DNA from: DASZHJ01 sp035604335
GTDB lineage: Bacteria; Pseudomonadota; Alphaproteobacteria; ATCC43930; CGMCC-115725
Assembly (NCBI GenBank): GCA_035604335.1
Contig: DATNIT010000249.1
Location: forward strand, 1-64,000
Direction of reading: 5' to 3'
Length of the DNA: 64,000 nt
Of this stretch, positions 33,652 to 41,888 are shown piece after piece. The position numbers were made by a program, and so were the translations under genes. The number at the start of each line of letters is the position of its first letter. The first letter of the stretch is position 1. The notes under the pieces were generated by a model that was not told the origin of the DNA, ran no database searches, and was given only the letters and a program-made list of their open reading frames with translations.

Positions 33652-34346
33652 CGCTCACCTCCATTCCGCGGGTGCGGCGCACTCGAGGCCCGGCCGACGA
33701 TCATCGCGACCAACGTCTTCGGCACCAAAAGGGTCAGCGCGATATGGACGACCAGGAATCCGACGATCGCCGTCATGCCGAAGAAGTGCACGACGCGCGC
33801 GAACTCGTAACCGCCGAATAACCAGGTCAGCTCTTGGAGCTGCACGGGCTTCCAGATGCTGAGGCCGGATAGGATCGTCACGAGAATGGCCGCCAGCACG
33901 CCCCAGTAGAATACCTTCTGCACGGCATTGTATTGCCCCAGCCGGTGGTCGAGCCTGCCTCGAACCGCCGCGAAGAAGTCGCGCGCGAAGGCGCCGACGC
34001 TGACCGGCAGGAAGTCGCGCCGAAAGTGTCCGGACGCAATACCCACGGTGAGGTAGGCTAGAAGATTGAGCACGAGCACCCACATGGCGCCGAAATGCCA
34101 AGCCAAGGCATTGGCCAGGCCGTCCTCGTTGTTGAGCGCTTCCGAGACGGAGATGTCGCCGCCAAGCGTCAAGTAATAGGGAAACCCGAAATCGATCGAT
34201 AGCGCGGGATAGGCATCGTAAATGCGCCAGCCGCTGCCGATCATGACGAGGATCGCCGCCGCATTGATCCAGTGCATGACGCGCCGGCTCAGCGGATGAA
34301 GCTGGACGTCGCGCGCGGGCGTCGTCTCGGCGGACTGCGCGGTCAC
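33648..34346 (-). CDS. b-type cytochrome, cytochrome b561 / hydrogenase-cytochrome-b family
   Basis: A 232-residue inner-membrane protein with about four to five helices and heme-ligand histidines in SRRVMHWINAAAILVM, ALAWHFGAMWVLVLNLL and ARVVHFFGMTAIVGFLVVHIAL, as in the cytochrome b561/b6-like subunits of periplasmic oxidoreductases. It likely passes electrons between quinol and the adjacent Tat-exported molybdoenzyme. GTG 34346 is chosen because CTGGAGGTGTTGCC lies just upstream and the GTGA overlaps the preceding stop, giving translational coupling; ORFs beginning farther upstream run over the ModA-like gene. Downstream the stop overlaps the molybdoenzyme start (ATGA). Confidence 0.85.
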   Translation of the reverse strand: MTAQSAETTPARDVQLHPLSRRVMHWINAAAILVMIGSGWRIYDAYPALSIDFGFPYYLTLGGDISVSEALNNEDGLANALAWHFGAMWVLVLNLLAYLTVGIASGHFRRDFLPVSVGAFARDFFAAVRGRLDHRLGQYNAVQKVFYWGVLAAILVTILSGLSIWKPVQLQELTWLFGGYEFARVVHFFGMTAIVGFLVVHIALTLLVPKTLVAMIVGRASSAPHPRNGGER

Positions 34347-35152
34347 GGCAACACCTCCAGGCCATCCGCTCGCAGCCGCTCCTGAGTCTGGGCTTCGCGC
34401 AAGAAGGCCGCGAATTTTTCGGCATTCGGGCTCAGGGCATTGGCGGTCTGCGCGATCCAATAGACGATTGGCGCATAGCTTGCGGCCGGCAACTTGTCGG
34501 TGACGGCAAAGGCGGGGTCCGCAGCCACGTCGGTGGCGTAGACGAGCGCCAGTTGCACCTTGCCCTCGGCCAGCAGAAACGACGCGTCCACCGTATCGAC
34601 CACGCCGACGGATCGGGCGCTCGCGGCCTCCCAGAGCCCCAGATCTTGCAGGGCCTTCTTGCCTTCCGCGCCGGCCAAGGCCGTCGCGGGATCGACGAGC
34701 GCGATCGTGTCGTGTCCGGCGAGGGTCGCAAGATCGTGTGCTCGCGCGGGAGAGGCGGACTTCGCCTTCGCGATCTCACCGACGGTTGCCGCTACGACAA
34801 GCTGATTGCGCCACAGAGGCTGAAGCGTCTCCGGCTTGATGAGGTGGCGCTCCGTCGCGGCAGTCGAGGCCGCCTCTCCCTCGCCAATGACGATGTCGCT
34901 GCGGGCCCGATGCGAGATCTGCTCCAGCAGCGCCCAAGTCGGCGAGGTAAAGACGCGAACGGGAATGCCCGTTTGCTTCCGCCACACCGCGCCCAGATCG
35001 GTGACGGCGTGCCGCAAGGTTGGCTCGCAAAACACCACTACATCGGGCGCAACAACATACTCGGCGCGCGCAGGCGCGATCGCCGCGGGTTCGACCATCA
35101 GCAGGAGCGACAGCGTCAGTCCGCCAACTGCGCGTTTGAGCCCTGAGAGCAT
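34343..35152 (-). CDS. ModA-like periplasmic substrate-binding protein, orphan
   Basis: A 269-residue exported protein. Residues 1-30 are a signal peptide (MLSGLKRAVGGLTLSLLL then AIAPARA). The mature part has the type 2 periplasmic binding fold of molybdate/tungstate-binding ModA: the family opening FCEPTLRHAVTDLGAVWRKQTG, SDIVIGEGEAAST, VDTVDASFLLAEGKVQLALVYATDVAAD and KFAAFLREAQT. No ModB permease or ModC ATPase is nearby. Its place just before a molybdoenzyme and its cytochrome suggests binding of an oxyanion or another role in that periplasmic system, but this is inference. ATG 35152 follows the aminotransferase stop by two bases and is preceded by GAGGCTGAAG. Confidence 0.8.
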   Translation of the reverse strand: MLSGLKRAVGGLTLSLLLMVEPAAIAPARAEYVVAPDVVVFCEPTLRHAVTDLGAVWRKQTGIPVRVFTSPTWALLEQISHRARSDIVIGEGEAASTAATERHLIKPETLQPLWRNQLVVAATVGEIAKAKSASPARAHDLATLAGHDTIALVDPATALAGAEGKKALQDLGLWEAASARSVGVVDTVDASFLLAEGKVQLALVYATDVAADPAFAVTDKLPAASYAPIVYWIAQTANALSPNAEKFAAFLREAQTQERLRADGLEVLP

Positions 35153-35154
35153 CT

Positions 35155-36372
35155 TCAGCCTCGGTCCGATGCGAGAGCCTCGATCCAAGCCGACGATACC
35201 GCCGCATCCTCGCGGGCGACAGGCCGGTCGAGGCCGGCGCGCATGGCATCGAGACCCCGCGCAAGATCGGAGCGGCCGAAGCCGATCCGAAACCGATCCG
35301 CCGGAGTCGGCAGCAGCTCGGAGCGGTAGATGCTGGCGGGCAGCAAGAGCACGCCGCTCCCCGTCACCAGCCGGGCACACAGCGCCTCAACGCCGTCCGG
35401 GCCCATGTAGCGAGGGTAGCCGACGACGCCGCCGTCGGGAACATACCAGTCGAACAGATCGGCGTGCGCCGCGAAGAAGTCATTGAGCAGCTCGATATTG
35501 CCAGCCGCGATGCGACGGTTGCGTGACAGGACCCGATCGCCCGCCTTGAGCGCAACCTGGGCCAGGACCTCCGAGGGCGCGGCGTTGCAGATCGACAGGT
35601 AATGCTTGATCCGCTCCATCCGCTGCAACAGCCCGCGGTCGCGGCACGCGATCCAACCTACTCGGATGCCCGGCAACCCATATGATTTCGACATTACGCA
35701 GAGGGAAATGCCGCGCTCGTAGGCATCGACTGCTGGTGGGAGGCGCATCGAGGGATCGCGCTCGATGAGCCGATATACCTCGTCGCTGAACAGCCAGATG
35801 CCGTGCCGGCGGCAGAGCGCAACGACCGCGTCGAACCGGTCGCGCTCGAGGATCTTACCCGTGGGATTGTTCGGGAAGTTGATCGAGATCAGCTTCGTGT
35901 TCGGTCGAATCTCCTTGGCAAGGCGCTCGATGTCGAGGGTCCAGCCGCGCGCGGGATCGAGCGCCACCCCGCTGACCGCGCAAAGGCCAAGCGGTATGGT
36001 CTCCGTTGACTGGTAATTCGGCGTCACGACGATTGCGTGGTCATCGTGATCGAGCAGCGCATGCATCGCCACATGGATGCCTTCTTGCGCTCCCGCGAAG
36101 CAGAGTACGGAGTCGGTGGTTGCGTGATTGTATGCGGTGGCGATGGTCTGCCGGAGCCACGCGGCGCCGCGGGGGTCGGTGTAGCCGAGCTGTAGCGCAT
36201 CCCAGCGCTCCCGATCTCCGTCATCGGCCATGGCCAGCAGATCCGCCAGCGTCAGCGTCTCGCAATCGGAAGCCGTCAGGTGATGACGCACGGCGGAATC
36301 CCAGCGCGAGAAATAGGCCGCAAGCGCGAAGTCGCGCCTCGGCACGCGTGCGTTGGACGCAGCCCGTAACAC
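35155..36372 (-). CDS. class I/II PLP aminotransferase
   Basis: A ~405-residue fold type I aminotransferase and the first gene of the seven-gene operon. Motifs visible are the substrate-side LGYTDPRGAAWLRQTIA, NFPNNPTGKILERD, the cofactor-binding FSDEVYRLIE and the Schiff-base lysine in CVMSKSYGLPGIRVGWIACRD, plus the C-terminal RFRIGFGRSDL arginine that binds the alpha-carboxylate. The first ~130 residues of the longest frame (to 36660) look non-coding; I use GTG 36372, though the true start is uncertain because no strong ribosome-binding site is seen. The amino donor and acceptor are unknown. Confidence 0.82.
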   Translation of the reverse strand: MLRAASNARVPRRDFALAAYFSRWDSAVRHHLTASDCETLTLADLLAMADDGDRERWDALQLGYTDPRGAAWLRQTIATAYNHATTDSVLCFAGAQEGIHVAMHALLDHDDHAIVVTPNYQSTETIPLGLCAVSGVALDPARGWTLDIERLAKEIRPNTKLISINFPNNPTGKILERDRFDAVVALCRRHGIWLFSDEVYRLIERDPSMRLPPAVDAYERGISLCVMSKSYGLPGIRVGWIACRDRGLLQRMERIKHYLSICNAAPSEVLAQVALKAGDRVLSRNRRIAAGNIELLNDFFAAHADLFDWYVPDGGVVGYPRYMGPDGVEALCARLVTGSGVLLLPASIYRSELLPTPADRFRIGFGRSDLARGLDAMRAGLDRPVAREDAAVSSAWIEALASDRG

Positions 36373-36670
36373 GGGAGTTTCGCGTCGCGTGGCGATAGAG
36401 TCTGACGCCTCGCTCAATCGGCGGTCCTTGTTGTCCCAGCGCCAATGCCTTCGGACCAAGTTCGGTCCGGGCGAGTAAAGGTTACCAGACTCACGAGCTC
36501 GTGATCCCGGGGCCTCCGACTTTGCCGAGCAGGCACCGGTCCGGGTTGGGTTCCGCTGGAGAAGGCTGAAGGCTAGACCCGCCGGCAGAGGCCCACGCCG
36601 TGGCCGGTGCACATCCGGGCGGGCGCGGATCGCCGGCACCCGAGCAACCCAACGCAGCATGGGCCCGTTT

Positions 36671-37678
36671 CTAGCGCCCCGCCGCCAGCGCTTCCTCGGC
36701 GTGGCGGTCGGCGCCAGACGGCAGGGCGACCTCGGGATTGGCGACCCAGGCCTCGACGTCGCGGCGCACCACGTCCGCCTCGAGGTCGCGCAGCAGCATG
36801 TGGTAGCCGGCGGGATAGAAGGCGATGCGGCGCGGCTCGTCGGCCGGCAGCGCCGCCAGGAACCGGCGGGTGGAATCGCGGGGTATGACCTCGTCGTGGT
36901 CGCCGTAGAGGAACAGCATCGGCGCGTGCAGTCGGGGCGCCGCCGCGAGCGCGTCGTCCATGATATCGACCAATCCCTTGATGGAGTCGATGCGCGTCTC
37001 CTTGATCACCAGCGCGTCGCGCCCGAGGGCGCGGAGCATCTCGATGTTGTCCGAGGGCATTATGCCGAGTCCTCGGCCCGTCACCTTCATGCCCGGCAGC
37101 ACGCGGTCCCCGAGCCATAGCGCGATCCGTTCCGAGATCGTCATGGTGTCTCGGCCCCAGACCGCCGGCCCTTCCAGGATGAGACCGTCCACTCTCGGCG
37201 GCGGCGTGCCCTCGAACCCGGTCTCCGCCACGACCGCGACCGCGCCTCCCATGCTCTCGCCCAGGATGTAGATCGGCACGCCCTGATAGCGGGCGCGCAG
37301 CACGGCGGTGGCTTCGGTGGCATCCGCCGCGAGCCTCGATGCGTCTGCCCAGTATCCGTGCCGAGGCGCCGCCCCGAAGCCGCGCTGATCGTAGGCGAAG
37401 GTGGCGATGCCGTGCTTCGCCCACTCCTCGCCGGACTCCTTGAAGGCGTTGGAGTAGTCGTTGAAGCCGTGGAGCGCGAGGATCACCGCCTTCGGTTTGC
37501 CATCGGGCAGCCAGGACTTGAGCGGCAGCTCCGTGCCGTCGTCCGCGACAAAGCTGGTCTCGGTGATCGCGGGCGCCACGCTGCCGGGTGGTCCGGGCGG
37601 GCCGGCGGATTCGGGACCGGCGCATCCGGCGACCAGCCCCAGCGCGAGGATCGCCGCGAGGCCCGTACGCGCGCTCAT
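36671..37678 (-). CDS. alpha/beta-hydrolase lipoprotein, lysophospholipase/monoacylglycerol-lipase-like
   Basis: A 335-residue lipoprotein. The signal is MSARTGLAAILALGLVAGC, with the lipobox LVAGC, so the mature enzyme is lipid-anchored in the envelope. The hydrolase core shows LALHGFNDYSNAF, the oxyanion-loop region TFAYDQRGFGAAP, the nucleophile elbow ILGESMGGAVA, an acidic residue in FLYGDHDEVIPRD and the histidine in FYPAGYHMLLRD, all typical of the serine-aquaporin-like (COG2267) lysophospholipases. The ABC-2 ATPase gene ends with an ATGA overlap at 37675-37678, so the two are coupled. Substrate may be a lipid or acylglycerol. The gap 36373-36670 downstream, above the aminotransferase gene, holds no gene that I can support. 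Confidence 0.88.
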   Translation of the reverse strand: MSARTGLAAILALGLVAGCAGPESAGPPGPPGSVAPAITETSFVADDGTELPLKSWLPDGKPKAVILALHGFNDYSNAFKESGEEWAKHGIATFAYDQRGFGAAPRHGYWADASRLAADATEATAVLRARYQGVPIYILGESMGGAVAVVAETGFEGTPPPRVDGLILEGPAVWGRDTMTISERIALWLGDRVLPGMKVTGRGLGIMPSDNIEMLRALGRDALVIKETRIDSIKGLVDIMDDALAAAPRLHAPMLFLYGDHDEVIPRDSTRRFLAALPADEPRRIAFYPAGYHMLLRDLEADVVRRDVEAWVANPEVALPSGADRHAEEALAAGR

Positions 37679-38757
37679 GGGCTGCTGCCGCGCCCGGCGC
37701 TTCCCGTCAGCTGCAGGAAGATCGCCTCCAGGTCGGTTTCCTCGCTCTGGACGTCGCGGATGATGAAACCATGGGACTGAATCGCAGAGAACACCGGCGA
37801 GAGCGTGGTGGCGCTGGGCCGGTAGTGATAGACGAGCCGGTCGGGTGCCGCGAGCATCAGGCCCATGGCGACGAGGCCCGGCGGCAGCGCCACCACCGGC
37901 TCGGCGAGCGTGATCGACAGCGTCTTGGCGTCGATGCGGCCGACCAGCGCCGCGGTGGTGTCGCAGGCGACCACCGATCCGCGGTCGATGATCGCGATGC
38001 GATCGCAGAGCGTCTCCGCCTCCTCGAGATAGTGCGTCGTGAGCAGGATGGTGGTGCCAGCGGCGTTGAGCGCGCGCACGAGATCCCAGAGCTGGCGGCG
38101 CAGCTCGACGTCGACGCCGGCGGTGGGCTCGTCGAGCACCAGCACGGGCGGCGCGTGCACCATCGCCTTGCCGATCATCAGCCGCCGCTTCATGCCGCCG
38201 GAGAGCGTGCGGCTGTAGGCGTCCGCTTGCGGGCTCAGGTTCAGCGACGCCAGGATTTCCGCCGTGCGCCGCTCGGACTTCGGCACGCCATAAAGGCCGG
38301 CTTGCAGGTCGAGGAGCTCGCGGGGCGTGAAGAAGGCGTCGATGTTGAGCTCCTGCGCCACTACGCCGATGGCGGCGCGGGCTTGGCGCGGGTTTGCGTC
38401 GATGTCGATGCCCCAGATCTCGGCGCTGCCGCTGGTCTTCAGCACCAGTCCCGCAAGGATGTTGATCAGAGTCGACTTGCCGGCGCCGTTGGGTCCGAGC
38501 AGCCCGAAGATCGAGCCGCGGGGAATCGCGAGATCGACCGCCTCGAGCGCGAGCTTGTCCGGCTGCCGGTTGCTGCCGCGATAGACCTTGGCGAGGCCGC
38601 GCACCTCGACCGCGGACGGCGCGAGAACAGGCTGCCGCTCGCCCTCGAGCGCGGCGGCGGGCGGGGCTCGGTCGCCGCCGCGGGACGGCGCGCTGCTGCT
38701 GGGCGTCAGGCGAACAGGGTAGCTGGTCATTGATTGTGCTGGGGCAATGGGTATCAT
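37675..38757 (-). CDS. ABC-2-type transporter ATPase (DrrA/NodI-like)
   Basis: A 360-residue ATP-binding subunit of the ABC-2 export class. Walker A is LGPNGAGKSTLI, the Q-loop is in GVVAQELNIDAFFTPRE, the signature LSGGMKRRLMIGKA, Walker B VLVLDEPTAGVD and the H-loop in LLTTHYLEEAETLCD. A C-terminal extension after ~residue 260 carries YHYRPSATTLSPVFSAIQSHGF, common in this group. The start may be ATG 38757 or 38730 (MTSYPVRL); neither has a strong ribosome-binding site. No ABC-2 permease is adjacent. The lipase gene downstream overlaps its stop, so the pair may act together on an envelope lipid, which is inference. Confidence 0.85.
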   Translation of the reverse strand: MIPIAPAQSMTSYPVRLTPSSSAPSRGGDRAPPAAALEGERQPVLAPSAVEVRGLAKVYRGSNRQPDKLALEAVDLAIPRGSIFGLLGPNGAGKSTLINILAGLVLKTSGSAEIWGIDIDANPRQARAAIGVVAQELNIDAFFTPRELLDLQAGLYGVPKSERRTAEILASLNLSPQADAYSRTLSGGMKRRLMIGKAMVHAPPVLVLDEPTAGVDVELRRQLWDLVRALNAAGTTILLTTHYLEEAETLCDRIAIIDRGSVVACDTTAALVGRIDAKTLSITLAEPVVALPPGLVAMGLMLAAPDRLVYHYRPSATTLSPVFSAIQSHGFIIRDVQSEETDLEAIFLQLTGSAGRGSSP

Positions 38758-38822
38758 CCGCGCGCCGACGGGGTCAACGGCGCCCGCCGCGCGAGCTTCT
38801 CCGCAATGGTGAAATAGACCCG

Positions 38823-39041
38823 ATGCAGCCTTTCGAAATCGTCTATGTCAAAACCGAGGTCGTCGCCTGCAACGGCGGCGGCGGCGCGCTCGGCCATCCC
38901 AGGGTCTATCTCAACCTCTCCGCGGAGGGGAAGATCGAATGCCCCTATTGCTCGCGGCTTTTCGTCCATGAGTCGAAGCGCGGGCAACCGCTCGCCGCGG
39001 GACCCGCCGCCGGCGGACCGCAAGCCGCGCCGAAGCCTTGA
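38823..39041 (+). CDS. zinc-finger (zf-CHCC) protein
   Basis: A 72-residue protein with the CHCC zinc-finger pattern of PF10276: cysteine in VACNGGGG, histidine in ALGHPRVYLNL and the CPYC pair in GKIECPYCSRLFV. The family is related to the zinc-binding NDUFS6 subunit of complex I; the bacterial role is not established. ATG 38823 was chosen because it starts the typical MQPFEIVYVKTEV region. Its stop overlaps the TTG start of polA (TTGA), which suggests the two are translated together. It diverges from the ABC-2 ATPase, with 65 bp between starts. Confidence 0.85.
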   Translation: MQPFEIVYVKTEVVACNGGGGALGHPRVYLNLSAEGKIECPYCSRLFVHESKRGQPLAAGPAAGGPQAAPKP

Positions 39042-41866
39042 CGAAGCTCAAGCACGTCTACCTCGTCGACGGGTCCGGATACATCTTCCGCGCCTATCAT
39101 GCCTTGCCGCCGCTGACGCGTCCCGACGGCAAGCCCGTCGGCGCCGTCCTCGGCTTCACCAACATCATGTTGAAATTTTTGCGCGAGACCGACGCCGATC
39201 ACATCGCCGTGGTGTTCGATGCATCGCAGCGCACCTTCCGCAACCGAATCTACGAGGCCTACAAGGCGCACCGTCCGGAGACGCCGGAGGACCTGGTACC
39301 GCAATTCGCGCTCGTGCGCGAGGCGACCGACGCGATGAACGTCGCGCGCATCGAGCAAGTGGACTACGAGGCCGACGACCTGATTGCGGCTTACGCCAAG
39401 GCCGCCGTCAAGGCGGGCGCCACGGTGACCATCGTGTCCTCCGACAAGGATCTGATGCAGCTCGTCTCCGACAAGGTCGAGATGTTCGATCCCATCAAGC
39501 AGAAGCCGATCGGCCCCGCCGAGGTGCGCGAGAAGTTCGGCGTCGGCCCCGAGCAGGTGATCGAGGTGCAGGCGTTGATCGGCGACAGCGTCGACAACGT
39601 GCCGGGCGTGCCGGGGATCGGCGTCAAGACGGCTGCCGAGCTCATCGGCGCCTACGGCACGCTCGAGAACCTGCTGCAGCACGCCGAGGAGATCAAACAG
39701 CCGAAGCGACGGCAGAACCTGATCGAGTTCGCGGAGCAGGCGCGCATCTCAAAGAAATTGGTGACGCTCGACGCCGACGTGCCGCTGCCGTTGCCGCTGG
39801 ACGATCTCGCGGTCAGGCCGCTCGACGGCAAGAAGCTCGGCGCGTTCCTGCAGGAGCAGAACTTCCGCTCGCTGCTGAACCGGCTCGACGGGCAGCTCAG
39901 GGCGGCCATGGGTAACGGCGCCGCCGCGCGCGACGCCCGTCCAGCGCCGCCCTCGGCCGCGCCGATGGGTCCCAACGGCGCGATGGCGGTCGCGATGCCC
40001 GAAGGGCTCTCGACCGCCAAGCCGGTCTATGAGCTGGTGCAGGATCTGCCGACGCTCGAGCGCTGGATCGCTCGCGCGCTCGGCGAGGGCGCGGTGGCGG
40101 TCGCGGTCGAGACGGCGTCCTCCGATGCCATGCGCGCGGAGCTGCTGGGCGTCTCGCTGGCGATCGAGCCGGGCGTCGCTTGCTATATCCCGGTGGGCCA
40201 CCGCGCCGTGGTCGAAGGGCTCGACCTCGGCGACGGCGCCGGGCCCGCGCCGAGGCAGATCCCGCGCGATCACGCCGTCGAGCGCCTCAAGACCCTGCTG
40301 GAGGATCCCGGCGTCCTCAAGGTCGGCCACAACGCCAAGTTCGCGCTCGAAGTGTTCCGGCGCCACGGCATCGCCATGGCGCCCGTCGACGACACGCTGC
40401 TGCTCTCCTTCGTGCTCGAGGGCGGCCGGCACGGCCACGATCTCGACGAGCTGGCACCGCTCCACTTCGGCCACGAGACCATCAAGCTGAAGGACCTCGT
40501 CGGCAGCGGAAAGAGCCAGATCGGCTTCGCCGCGGTGCCGCTCGACCGGGCCCGGGATTACGCGGCCGAGCAGGCGGACTATGCGCTGCGCCTCCATCGT
40601 TTGCTCCGGCCGCGGCTCGTCGCCGAGCACATGGTGAGCTTCTACGAGACGGTGGAGCGGCCGCTGGTGCCGGTGGTGGCGGAGATGGAGCGCGCGGGCA
40701 TCTTGGTGGACCGCGCCCGGCTCAGCGAGCTCTCCACGGACTTCGGGAGCCGCATGGCCGAGCTCGAGCGCGAGATCTACAAGCTCGCCAAGCACGAGTT
40801 CAACCTCGGCTCGCCCAAGCAGCTGGGCGAGGTGCTGTTCGACGAGCTCCAGCTCACTCCCGGCAAGAAGATGAAGACCGGCGCCTACGGCACCGACGCC
40901 AGCGTGCTCGAGGAGTTGGCACTGGAGCATCCGCTGCCGCAGCGCGTGCTCGATTGGCGCCAGCTGCAGAAGCTCAAGAGCACCTATGCCGACACGCTGG
41001 TCGAGCAGATCAATCCGGATACCGGCCGGATCCACACCAGCTATTCGCTCGCGGGCGCGGTGACGGGGCGCCTCTCCTCGACCGATCCCAACCTGCAGAA
41101 CATCCCCGTGCGCACCGAGGAGGGCCGCAAGATCCGCCGCGCCTTCGTGGCGGCGCCGGGCCACGTCCTCCTGTCGGCGGACTATAGCCAAATCGAGCTA
41201 CGTCTCGCCGCGCATGTCGCGGGAGTAGAAGCGCTCAAGGCCGCCTTCCAGCGCGGCGACGACATCCATGCGATGACCGCGAGCGAGGTGTTCGGCGTCC
41301 CCATGAAGAAGATGGACCCGACCACGCGCCGGCGCGCCAAGGCGATCAATTTCGGCATCATCTATGGCATCAGCGCCTTCGGCCTCGGTCGGCAGATCCA
41401 AGTGCCGCAGGCGGAGGCCGCTGCCTACATCAAGGCGTATTTCGAGCGCTTCCCGGGCATCCGCGACTACATGGAGCGGATGAAGCAGCTCTGCCGCGAG
41501 CGCGGCTACGTCGAGACGATCTTCGGCCGGCGCTGCGCGATACCCGGCATCAAGGACGGGAACCACGCCCGCCGCACCTTCGCGGAGCGGCAGGCGATCA
41601 ACGCGCCGCTGCAGGGCTCCGCCGCCGACATCATCAAGCGCGCCATGGCGCGCGTGCCGCCGGCACTGGCCAAGGCCGGCCTCCAGGCGCGCATGCTGCT
41701 CCAGGTGCACGACGAGCTGGTCTTCGAGGTGCCGGTCAAGGAGACCAACGAGGTGGCCTCTCTGGTGAAAGAGGTCATGGAAAGCGCGGTCGGGCCTTCC
41801 CATGTCCTCTCGGTGCCTCTGGTGGTGGAGACCGGCTCGGCGCAGAATTGGGAAGAGGCGCATTGA
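39038..41866 (+). CDS. polA: DNA polymerase I, 3'-5' exonuclease site degenerate
   Basis: A 942-residue family A polymerase for Okazaki-fragment processing and repair. Residues 1-~290 form the 5'-3' exonuclease (YLVDGSGYIFRAYHAL, FDASQRTFRN, VSSDKDLMQLVS). Residues ~540-942 form the polymerase with motif A LLSADYSQIELRLAAHV, motif B RRRAKAINFGIIYGIS and motif C LQVHDELVFEV, all intact. The middle 3'-5' exonuclease domain keeps its fold sequence but not its metal ligands: at the positions of E. coli D355, D424 and D501 I read Ala356, Ala436 and Gln512; only the glutamate of motif I (358) remains. Proofreading is therefore likely absent. The TTG start overlaps the zf-CHCC stop. Confidence 0.95.
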   Translation: MTKLKHVYLVDGSGYIFRAYHALPPLTRPDGKPVGAVLGFTNIMLKFLRETDADHIAVVFDASQRTFRNRIYEAYKAHRPETPEDLVPQFALVREATDAMNVARIEQVDYEADDLIAAYAKAAVKAGATVTIVSSDKDLMQLVSDKVEMFDPIKQKPIGPAEVREKFGVGPEQVIEVQALIGDSVDNVPGVPGIGVKTAAELIGAYGTLENLLQHAEEIKQPKRRQNLIEFAEQARISKKLVTLDADVPLPLPLDDLAVRPLDGKKLGAFLQEQNFRSLLNRLDGQLRAAMGNGAAARDARPAPPSAAPMGPNGAMAVAMPEGLSTAKPVYELVQDLPTLERWIARALGEGAVAVAVETASSDAMRAELLGVSLAIEPGVACYIPVGHRAVVEGLDLGDGAGPAPRQIPRDHAVERLKTLLEDPGVLKVGHNAKFALEVFRRHGIAMAPVDDTLLLSFVLEGGRHGHDLDELAPLHFGHETIKLKDLVGSGKSQIGFAAVPLDRARDYAAEQADYALRLHRLLRPRLVAEHMVSFYETVERPLVPVVAEMERAGILVDRARLSELSTDFGSRMAELEREIYKLAKHEFNLGSPKQLGEVLFDELQLTPGKKMKTGAYGTDASVLEELALEHPLPQRVLDWRQLQKLKSTYADTLVEQINPDTGRIHTSYSLAGAVTGRLSSTDPNLQNIPVRTEEGRKIRRAFVAAPGHVLLSADYSQIELRLAAHVAGVEALKAAFQRGDDIHAMTASEVFGVPMKKMDPTTRRRAKAINFGIIYGISAFGLGRQIQVPQAEAAAYIKAYFERFPGIRDYMERMKQLCRERGYVETIFGRRCAIPGIKDGNHARRTFAERQAINAPLQGSAADIIKRAMARVPPALAKAGLQARMLLQVHDELVFEVPVKETNEVASLVKEVMESAVGPSHVLSVPLVVETGSAQNWEEAH

Positions 41867-41888
41867 GCGCCGCGAGAAGGAGGCTGCC

